Below, piece after piece: positions 19,576 to 29,800 of a stretch of 64,000 bases of DNA. The notes beneath the pieces were generated by a model. The model was not told where the DNA came from and did not search any database. It worked only from the letters and a program-made list of their open reading frames with translations. The stretch's first letter is position 1; each line of letters begins with the position of its first letter. This DNA is from Babylonia areolata (Eukaryota > Mollusca > Gastropoda > Neogastropoda > Buccinidae): contig NC_134878.1 of assembly GCF_041734735.1 (NCBI RefSeq), forward strand, positions 39,231,713 to 39,295,712. Direction: 5' to 3'. A program made the position numbers and the translations under genes.

Positions 19576-20499
19576 GCTTCTTCCTAACTGGAGATGGAGA
19601 AAGCAGAAGAGTTATTAGGATTATTTTAAAATATTTCTAAATATACATCCTTTGACATGTCAGAAACAGGATTGGTTCTGCATGATCTCTTTCTTGTGTA
19701 TAAATGCATTGAGTAACAATCTTTTCACAGATTTAAACTGATGTCAGCCATGATTAAAACCAAGAATATAGGGGGAGGAGGAAGGGAGAGGGGGCAGGGG
19801 GGGGGGGGTGCACAGAAACTGAGCTGCAAGCAGCTACAATAGCAGGTAAAAAAGAACTTCAAAGCCTGCCAACTTGAAGAAAGAAAAAAAAGATACCCAT
19901 TAACATGCATGCATACATTCATGAAGCATGAAAAAGAAAAGGGACACACTAAAATGTTGTTGGAAGTCCAACATGCTCCAAAAAATGAAGTTACACCGAA
20001 CAGACTGCAAAGTAGCAAAGCTGAGCCCACTTAACAAGTTAAAAAAAAGTGCATGTGTGACAGCAGAGTAGGCTGCAAGGCACTGATTGGTGCACAGCAT
20101 TGCAAGCCTGACAAAATGAAAACTAAAAAGCTGCCAAGCTGTTCAAGACAATGTACAACCCCCCTCCTCCTCTGCTTATGCCTCTTCTGTGACCTGTAAC
20201 CAGAGTGAAGAAGTCCACAGCACTCCCTGTCTTTCAGTGCTAATGGGAGCCCTGTCAATAATTTACAAGATTTGAAGGGGTAAGGAGAAAGGGGATTAAA
20301 ATTGGTTTGGCATTATATACTATACCACTGTCAAAAAAGTGTGAGCTATAGTACTCATGTCTGTGACATATACAAACATTTTGAGCAACAGAGCAAGTTT
20401 TCTTTGTTGGCCAAGTTTTACAGCTTACACAAATGAAAAGATACTCGAGCCGAAAGGTGATGACCAGTGCATGCTGGTTTTTCTTCTCAGCAGTCAGTT
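19576..20499. other. Intergenic stretch
   Basis: A purine-rich run with a G tract (19770-19810) is the only notable composition feature. No gene or known repeat recognised. Confidence 0.35.
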
Positions 20500-20760
20500 T
20501 GATTCATATTTGCATGGTCTTCTGCACAGATCTACTGATGCGTGCCTTCATGTCTCGTTTGCAGGCATCCTTGAAGCAGATTGTCCATATCAGTATATGC
20601 CACACTGTAGAGGATGTTTTGGAATACAGACATTCTCCATGTGGCATGTGGCTAAGCCAGCAGAGGTGATGGTTGTTAAACAGGGACAAGCTGGGAACAC
20701 CAGCATGAAGCAAGATGTCACTGTTGAGACTGTTGTCTTACAAGGTGATGCCTAGTATTC
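20500..20760 (-). mobile_element. Old LINE remnant, region C-terminal to the RT
   Basis: Minus-strand translation from about 20750 reads LGITL, a stop, DNSLNSDILLHAGVPSLSL, then HHLCWLSHMPHGE and FKDACKRDMKA. This is a decayed form of the region after the RT in LINEs (family pattern: ITWxDKVxNxDVLxRAxxPS, LRWLGHVxRM, KDxCKRDxKA). It is much more degraded than the 13.6-16.8 kb element, and short. The overlapping plus-strand open frame (20357-20755) is its shadow and not a gene. Confidence 0.6.
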
Positions 20761-21064
20761 AGAGTAGTTGTACCTCAATATTACATGCGCATGATAAATA
20801 TATTGTGCTGACTACTAAATCATCAATTAATAAGAGTACACACACATGCACACACAGTGAAAAAGACATTAAAGTGGAATGCAACAAATTGATCATCTAC
20901 CAGCATAACAAATTTGAGGAAATCTTTACAGGCCAAGGACAATGCAGGGCTGATAACAGGTCAAGTAACAAACCACCTCAAGAAAACTGTTTCACCTGGA
21001 AAATGAAATCGGAGAAAGTTGGATGCAATTCATATTAGAGCAACTAAACACAGGAAACACCGAG

Positions 21065-21330
21065 TGTGGTGATGATATGGATACTTACATACAGTGCCTA
21101 TCTTCAGTCAGAGACCAAACTCAAGTGCTTTTATAAGCATGGAATTATTTGCACAACAGGCTTCCTACCTAGGTAGAGCCGACGGACAGCTGCCATTGGG
21201 TGCTCATCATTAGCTTCCTGAGTCAATCAGGTTTCACTCTCTCTCTCTCTCTCACGCATGCAGGCACGCACGCACGCTTGCGTAACAGTATGTGTATGAC
21301 TGTTTTGTTTCTTAACTCCACCATGTGGGC
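21065..21330 (+). repeat. Mollusc SINE-like repeat, first half
   Basis: GATACTTACATACAGTGCCT, GTCAGAGACCAAACTCAAG, TTTGCACAACAGGCTTCCTA and GTAGAGCCGACGGACAGCTG occur in the order of the proximal half of a SINE-like repeat common in marine molluscs (recalled, not searched). A (TC)n/(CACG)n microsatellite lies inside at 21237-21275. Confidence 0.45.
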
Positions 21331-22094
21331 AGCCTTCCTCTGTGGGGGTCTTTCAGTATTCAGAATCCCCGTTTCTGGATATTCAGTGCTAGAAATTTCC
21401 TCAGTTCTATTGCTCTCTATATTTCTGCCTTTTTCTTCCTTCCTTGTCTGCTTTTTCTGCCTTCCCAGTGCATCCCCCTTTTTTTCAAGCAAGCCTTGAC
21501 ACTTTTTCTGTTCTGCAGTCTGTGATGTACTGTCTGTGCAGATTTTCTCTGGCAGTGAGGTAATGAAATTGTGAACTCTGGGATGGATGCTAGCTGTCAA
21601 TTCTGTTGTGTTTGCCTGTGTGGCCTTTTTATATATTTTTTGTTTGGAGAGAGTTGAGAGTGTGTGTGTCTTGTGTCTGACCCCTTATCATGGTCCAGTT
21701 AGAATATTTTTCTCAGCTCAAAACCATTAAAAATTAACCTATTTGCGCTTTTGAAGCTGATTTGTTTCTATGTACTGTGCAGTCGAAGTTTTGGTCCACA
21801 CCATTCCTTCAAAATCAGAGACTCTGATAAAAAACAATGTGCGTGTATGCCAGGAAAAAAAAAGCGCAGTGAATAATTATGAGATGATCGATAAATGACT
21901 CCCCAGCAGCTTGATTTTCTCTCTGCCCCTTTCTGATTAACTTTTTAACCCATCCACCTATGGCTTGGGAATGTGATGCACAGTGATGTCTGAGGTGATG
22001 ATTAAGTGATGACCTCATGGAAAAGCTGCCAAGACTTCAGCAACCCCCCACACTCACACACACACACAAGTATAATAACCTCCCCCATGCGCCC
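21331..22094. other. Non-coding flank of satellite array A
   Basis: T-rich and unremarkable, no gene or element recognised; a short CA run at 22052-22068 lies about 30 bp before the first degenerate satellite sequence. Confidence 0.4.
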
Positions 22095-25000
22095 ATTATT
22101 AGTCTCTGCCGCTGCAGCCCTCAAAGCCGATTTCATCCCTTGAATAACGTAAAAAAATCGCTTAATTTTCTGTGGACAGAGTGATTTTTCTGTGGTGATT
22201 GACCGATAATTTATCATCGTGTTATGTTTTATTATTGAATTATTAGTGAATGACAGAGAGGGCCGACAGAGACGGGCCGAGAAACACCTCGACAACGGCC
22301 GAAAACCGCGCACCAAATCGACCGTTGAAGTTATGCACCACTTAGCGGACCCTTCCCGACTGTGAGCTGGGTGGGGGCAGCATTTGAAATCGTGTAGGTT
22401 GGGGGCTGAATGAATCGCCAAGTGTTACGATCACCTGGTCAGGTTTTTTACCGGTACCCTGCCCGCTTCAGCACCAAAAGCTAAGTGATTTTTCTGTGAA
22501 TTTGAGTAATATTTGTGCCATGGCGTTATTGTATAATGTTTGCATTATTAGTAATTATGTTGAGAGGGCTCCAAAGATGATTTGTGCCGTTAGAATGCAC
22601 GGGAAAATCGCTTATTCTTTTCCGCGTGAGACAGAGTGATTTTTCTGAGTGATTGCCGATGCTCATTATCAATCGTGTTATTGTTTCATTGTTGAATTAT
22701 TAGTGAATGCCCGAGCGGGCCGACAGAGAGGGCCGAGAAACAACCTAGGAACCGGCCGAAACCCGCGCCACAAATCGACCGTTGAAGTTATGCAACACTT
22801 AGCGGCCCATCCTGACTGTGAGGCTGGTCGGAGGCCAGCATTTAGAAATCGTGTTAGCTGGGGCCTGAACTGAATCCGCCAAGTGATGTAAGATCACCAG
22901 GGTCAGTTTTTACAGGCCAACCTGCAAGCTTCAGAACAAAAGCTAAGTGCTTTTTCTGTGAATTTGATTAATATTTGTCATGGCGTTATTGTTTTAATGT
23001 TTGAATTATTAGTAATTATTGAGAGGGCTCAAAGATGATTTGTCCGTTGAATGCACGGAAAAATCGCTTATCTTTTCTGTGGACAGAGTGATTTTTCTGT
23101 GTGATTGACCGATAATTTATAATCGTTGTTATTGTTTAATTATTGAATTATTAGTGAATGGACTGAGAGGGCCGACAGAGAGGCCGAGAAAACACCTAGA
23201 ACCGGCCGAAACCGCGCACAATCGACCGTTGAGTTATGCAACACTTAGCGGACCCTTCTGACTGTGAGCTGGGTGGGGGCAGCTTTGAAATAGTGTAGTG
23301 GGCTGATGAATCCGCAAGTGTAAGATCACCTGGTCAGTTTGTACAGGCAACCTGCAAGCTTCAGAACAAAAGCTAGTGATTTTTCTGTGAATTTGATTAA
23401 TAATGTCATGGCGTTATTGTTTAATGTTTGAATTATAGTAAATTATTGAGAGGGCTCAAAGATGATTTGTCCGTTGAATGCACGAAAAATCGCTTATCTT
23501 TTCTGAGGACCGAGTGATTTTTCTGTGTGAGTTGACCGATAATTTATCATCGTGTTTTGTTTAACTTCATGGAATTATTAGTGGAATGACAGAGAGGGCC
23601 GACAGAGAGGGCCGAGAAACACCTAGAAACCGGCCGAAACCTGCGCACAAATCGACCGTTGAAGTTATGCAACAATTAGCGGACCCTTCCTGACTGTGAG
23701 CTGGGTGGGGCAGCATGCTTGAAATCGTGTAGTGGGGCTGAATGATTCCGCCTAGTGTTAAGATCACCTGGTCAGTTTTTACAGGCAACCTGCAAGCTTC
23801 AGAACAAAAGCTAAGTGATTTTCTGTGAATTTGATTAATAATTTGTCATGGCGTTATTGTTTAATGTTTGAATTATTAGTAAATTATTGAGAGGGCTCAA
23901 GATGATTTGTTCCGTTGAATGCACGGAAAAATCGCTTATCTTTTCTGTGGACAGAGTGATTTTTCTGTGTGATTGACCGATAATTTATCATCGTGTTATT
24001 GTTTAATTATTGAATTATTAGTGAATGACAGAGAGGGCCGACAGAGAGGGCCGAGAAACACCTAGAAACCGGCCGAAACCGCGCACAAATCGACCGTTGA
24101 AGTTATGCAACACTTAGCGGACCCTTCCTGACTGTGAGCTGGGTGGGGGCAGCATTTGAAATCGTGTAGTGGGGCTGAATGAAGCCCGCCAGTGTTAAGA
24201 TCACCTGGTCAGTTTTTACAGGCAACCTGCAAGCTTCAGAACAAAAGCTAAGTGATTTTTCTGTGAATTTGATTAATAATTTGTCATGGCGTTATTGTTT
24301 AATGTTTGAATTATTAGTAAATTATTGAGAGGGCTCAAAGATGATTTGTCCGTTGAATGCACGGAAAAATCGCTTATCTTTTCTGTGGACAGAGTGATTT
24401 TTCTGTGTGATTGACCGATAATTTATCATCGTGTTATTGTTTAATTATTGAATTATTAGTGAATGACAGAGAGGGCCGACAGAGAGGGCCGAGAAACACC
24501 TAGAAACCGGCCGAAACCGCGCACAAATCGACCGTTGAAGTTATGCAACACTTAGCGGACCCTTCCTGACTGTGAGCTGGGTGGGGCAGCATTTGAAATC
24601 GTGTAGTGGGGCTGAATGAATCCGCCAAGTGTTAAGATCACCTGGTCAGTTTTTACAGGCAACCTGCAAGCTTCAGAACAAAAGCTAAGTGATTTTTCTG
24701 TGAATTTGATTAATAATTTGTCATGGCGTTATTGTTTAATGTTTGAATTATTAGTAAATTATTGAGAGGGGCTCAAAGATGATTTGTCCGTTGAATGCAC
24801 GGAAAAATCGCTTATCTTTTCTGTGGACAGAGTGATTTTTCTGTGTGATTGACCGATAATTTATCATCGTGTTATTGTTTAATTATTGAATTATTAGTGA
24901 ATGACAAGAGGGCCGACAGAGAGGGCCGAGAAACACCTAGAAACCGGCCGAAACCGCGCACAAATCGACCGTTGAAGTTATGCAACACTTAGCGGACCCT

Positions 25001-25309
25001 TCCTGACTGTGAGCTGGGTGGGGCAGCATTTGAAATCGTGTAGTGGGCTGAATGAATCCGCCAAGTGTTAAGATCACCTGGTCAGTTTTTACAGGCAACC
25101 TGCAAGCTTCAGAACAAAAGCTAAGTGATTTTTTCTGTGAATTTGATTAATAATTTGTCATGGCGTTATTGTTAATGTTTGAATTATTAGTAAATTATGA
25201 GAGGGCTCAAAGATGATTTGTCCGTTGAATGCACGGAAAAATCGCTTATCTTTTCTGTGGACAGAGTGATTTTTCTGTGTGATTGACCGATAATTTATCA
25301 TCGTGTTAT

Positions 25310-26480
25310 TGTTCTAATTTTGGAATTTAGATGAATGAACAGAGGAGGGCCGACAGAGAGGGCCGAGAACACCTAGAAACGGCCGCCCGAAACCGCGCAC
25401 AAATAGGACCGTTGAAGTTATGCAACACTTGCGGACCCTTCCTGACTGTGGACTGGGTTGGGGGGCAGCATTTGAAATCGTGTTGTGGGGCTGATTGAAT
25501 CCGCAAGGGTGTTAAGATCAACTGGTCAGTTTTTACAGGGCAACCTGCAGCTTCAGAACAAAAGCTAAGTGATTTTTCTGTGAATTTGATTAATAATTTG
25601 TCATGCTTATTGTTTAATGTTGAATTATTAGTAAATTATTGAGAGGCTCAAAGATGATTTGTCCGTTGAATGCACGGAAAAATCGCTTATCTTTTCTGTG
25701 GACAGAGTGAGTTTTTCTGTGTGATTGACCTGATAATTTTAACCAATCGTGTTATGTTTTAAATATGGGATTATAAGTGATGACAGAGAGGGCCGACAGT
25801 GAGGGCCCGAGAAACACCTAGAAACCAGGCCCGAAACCGCGCACAAATCGGACCGTTGAAGTTATGCAACATTTGCGGACCCTCCTGACTGTGAGCTCTG
25901 GGGTGGGGGCAGCATTAGAAATCGGGTAGTGGGGCTGAATGAATCCGCCAAGGTGTTACGATCACCTGGTCAGTTTTTACAGGCAACCTGCAAGCTTCAG
26001 AACAAAAAGCTAAGTGATTTTTCTGTTAATTGATTAATAATTTGTCATGGCGTTATTGTTTAATGTTTGAATTATTAGTAAATTATTGAGAGGGCTCAAA
26101 AGAAGATTTGTCCGTTGAATGCACGGAAAAATCGCTTATCTTTTCGTGGTGACAGAAGGGAGTTTTTCTGTGTGATTGAACCGATAATTGATCATCGTGT
26201 GAGTGGTTTAATTATTTAAATTATTAGTGAATGACAGAGAGGGCCGACAGAGAGCGGCAGAGAAACACCTAGAAAACACCGGCCGAATACCGCGCTCAAA
26301 TCGGACCTGAAGTTGTGCAACACGGAGCGAGACCCGTCGAGACTGGGGGAGCTTGGGTGGGTCAGCAGTTGATATTCGGGTAGTGGGCTGAAGAAATGCC
26401 GGCCTATGGGTTAAGATCTCCTGTCAGTGTTTACAGGCCTAGCCTCTAGCTTCTGAAACAAAAAGCTAAGTGATTCTTTC
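25310..26480 (+). repeat. Indel-rich block inside array A
   Basis: About 2.7 monomers carrying dense single-base insertions, deletions and substitutions, worst at 26230-26460, between near-perfect copies on both sides (24.0-25.2 kb and from 26480). This is either an older diverged block or uncorrected long-read consensus. Confidence 0.8.
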
Positions 26481-26844
26481 TGTGATTTTGATTAATAATT
26501 TGTCATGGCGTTATTGTTTAATGTTTGAATTATTAGTAAATTATTGAGAGGGCTCAAAGATGATTTGTCCGTTGAATGCACGGAAAAATCGCTTATCTTT
26601 TCTGTGGACAGAGTGATTTTTCTGTGTGATTGACTGATAATTTATCATCGTGTTATTGTTTAATTATTGAATTATTAGTGAATGACAGAGAGGGCCGACA
26701 GAGAGGGCCGAGAAACACCTAGAAACCGGCCGAAACCGCGCACAAATCGACCGTTGAAGTTATGCAACACTTAGCGGACCCTTCCTGACTGTGAGCTGGG
26801 TGGGGGCAGCATTTGAAATCGTGTAGTGGGGCTGAATGAATCCG

Positions 26845-26865
26845 CCAGGTGTTAAGATCACCTGG
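26845..26865. repeat. Conserved hairpin of satellite A (one example)
   Basis: Arms CCAGGTG (26845-26851) and CACCTGG (26859-26865) around the 7-nt loop TTAAGAT. It recurs once per monomer. Most core units have the perfect arm; edge units read CCAAGTG, breaking one pair. The arms contain the E-box CAGGTG/CACCTG and the loop contains TTAA. Confidence 0.9.
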
Positions 26866-29800
26866 TCAGTTTTTACAGGCAACCTGCAAGCTTCAGAACA
26901 AAAGCTAAGTGATTTTTCTGTGAATTTGATTAATAATTTGTCATGGCGTTATTGTTTAATGTTTGAATTATTAGTAAATTATTGAGAGGGCTCAAAGATG
27001 ATTTGTCCGTTGAATGCACGGAAAAATCGCTTATCTTTTCTGTGGACAGAGTGATTTTTCTGTGTGATTGACTGATAATTTATCATCGTGTTATTGTTTA
27101 ATTATTGAATTATTAGTGAATGACAGAGAGGGCCGACAGAGAGGGCCGAGAAACACCTAGAAACCGGCCGAAACCGCGCACAAATCGACCGTTGAAGTTA
27201 TGCAACACTTAGCGGACCCTTCCTGACTGTGAGCTGGGTGGGGGCAGCATTTGAAATCGTGTAGTGGGGCTGAATGAATCCGCCAAGTGTTAAGATCACC
27301 TGGTCAGTTTTTACAGGCAACCTGCAAGCTTCAGAACAAAAGCTAAGTGATTTTTCTGTGAATTTGATTAATAATTTGTCATGGCGTTATTGTTTAATGT
27401 TTGAATTATTAGTAAATTATTGAGAGGGCTCAAAGATGATTTGTCCGTTGAATGCACGGAAAAATCGCTTATCTTTTCTGTGGACAGAGTGATTTTTCTG
27501 TGTGATTGACTGATAATTTATCATCGTGTTATTGTTTAATTATTGAATTATTAGTGAATGACAGAGAGGGCCGACAGAGAGGGCCGAGAAACACCTAGAA
27601 ACCGGCCGAAACCGCGCACAAATCGACCGTTGAAGTTATGCAACACTTAGCGGACCCTTCCTGACTGTGAGCTGGGTGGGGGCAGCATTTGAAATCGTGT
27701 AGTGGGGCTGAATGAATCCGCCAGGTGTTAAGATCACCTGGTCAGTTTTTACAGGCAACCTGCAAGCTTCAGAACAAAAGCTAAGTGATTTTTCTGTGAA
27801 TTTGATTAATAATTTGTCATGGCGTTATTGTTTAATGTTTGAATTATTAGTAAATTATTGAGAGGGCTCAAAGATGATTTGTCCGTTGAATGCACGGAAA
27901 AATCGCTTATCTTTTCTGTGGACAGAGTGATTTTTCTGTGTGATTGACTGATAATTTATCATCGTGTTATTGTTTAATTATTGAATTATTAGTGAATGAC
28001 AGAGAGGGCCGACAGAGAGGGCCGAGAAACACCTAGAAACCGGCCGAAACCGCGCACAAATCGACCGTTGAAGTTATGCAACACTTAGCGGACCCTTCCT
28101 GACTGTGAGCTGGGTGGGGGCAGCATTTGAAATCGTGTAGTGGGGCTGAATGAATCCGCCAGGTGTTAAGATCACCTGGTCAGTTTTTACAGGCAACCTG
28201 CAAGCTTCAGAACAAAAGCTAAGTGATTTTTCTGTGAATTTGATTAATAATTTGTCATGGCGTTATTGTTTAATGTTTGAATTATTAGTAAATTATTGAG
28301 AGGGCTCAAAGATGATTTGTCCGTTGAATGCACGGAAAAACCGCTTATCTTTTCTGTGGACAGAGTGATTTTTCTGTGTGATTGACTGATAATTTATCAT
28401 CGTGTTATTGCTTAATTATTGAATTATTAGTGAATGACAGAGAGGGCCGACAGAGAGGGCCGAGAAACACCTAGAAACCGGCCGAAACCGCGCACAAATC
28501 GACCGTTGAAGTTATGCAACACTTAGCGGACCCTTCCTGACTGTGAGCTGGGTGGGGGCAGCATTTGAAATCGTGTAGTGGGGCTGAATGAATCCGCCAG
28601 GTGTTAAGATCACCTGGTCAGTTTTTACAGGCAACCTGCAAGCTTCAGAACAAAAGCTAAGTGATTTTTCTGTGAATTTGATTAATAATTTGTCATGGCG
28701 TTATTGTTTAATGTTTGAATTATTAGTAAATTATTGAGAGGGCTCAAAGATGATTTGTCCGTTGAATGCACGGAAAAACCGCTTATCTTTTCTGTGGACA
28801 GAGTGATTTTTCTGTGTGATTGACTGATAATTTATCATCGTGTTATTGCTTAATTATTGAATTATTAGTGAATGACAGAGAGGGCCGACAGAGAGGGCCG
28901 AGAAACACCTAGAAACCGGCCGAAACCGCGCACAAATCGACCGTTGAAGTTATGCAACACTTAGCGGACCCTTCCTGACTGTGAGCTGGGTGGGGGCAGC
29001 ATTTGAAATCGTGTAGTGGGGCTGAATGAATCCGCCAGGTGTTAAGATCACCTGGTCAGTTTTTACAGGCAACCTGCAAGCTTCAGAACAAAAGCTAAGT
29101 GATTTTTCTGTGAATTTGATTAATAATTTGTCATGGCGTTATTGTTTAATGTTTGAATTATTAGTAAATTATTGAGAGGGCTCAAAGATGATTTGTCCGT
29201 TGAATGCACGGAAAAATCGCTTATCTTTTCTGTGGACAGAGTGATTTTTCTGTGTGATTGACTGATAATTTATCATCGTGTTATTGTTTAATTATTGAAT
29301 TATTAGTGAATGACAGAGAGGGCCGACAGAGAGGGCCGAGAAACACCTAGAAACCGGCCGAAACCGCGCACAAATCGACCGTTGAAGTTATGCAACACTT
29401 AGCGGACCCTTCCTGACTGTGAGCTGGGTGGGGGCAGCATTTGAAATCGTGTAGTGGGGCTGAATGAATCCGCCAGGTGTTAAGATCACCTGGTCAGTTT
29501 TTACAGGCAACCTGCAAGCTTCAGAACAAAAGCTAAGTGATTTTTCTGTGAATTTGATTAATAATTTGTCATGGCGTTATTGTTTAATGTTTGAATTATT
29601 AGTAAATTATTGAGAGGGCTCAAAGATGATTTGTCCGTTGAATGCACGGAAAAATCGCTTATCTTTTCTGTGGACAGAGTGATTTTTCTGTGTGATTGAC
29701 TGATAATTTATCATCGTGTTATTGCTTAATTATTGAATTATTAGTGAAGGACAGAGAGGGCCGACAGAGAGGGCCGAGAAACACCTAGAAACCGGCCGAA

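Noticed and set aside
20357-20755. 132-residue plus-strand open frame as a gene
   Set aside because: It is the antisense of a decayed LINE C-terminal region on the minus strand.
21735-21760. piggyBac terminus at TTAACCTATTTGCGCTTTTG
   Set aside because: The first bases resemble a terminus, but no inverted partner with TTAA was found nearby, so support is too weak.
26845-26930. Helitron 3' end (hairpin plus CTRR) in satellite A
   Set aside because: CTAAG follows the hairpin by more than 40 bp instead of about 10 bp, and no TC start or Rep/helicase sequence was seen.
26600-27200. CENP-B box in the satellite
   Set aside because: The GC-rich part (ACCGGCCGAAACCGCGC) superficially recalls one, but the essential TTCG-x4-A-x2-CGGG pattern is not present on either strand.
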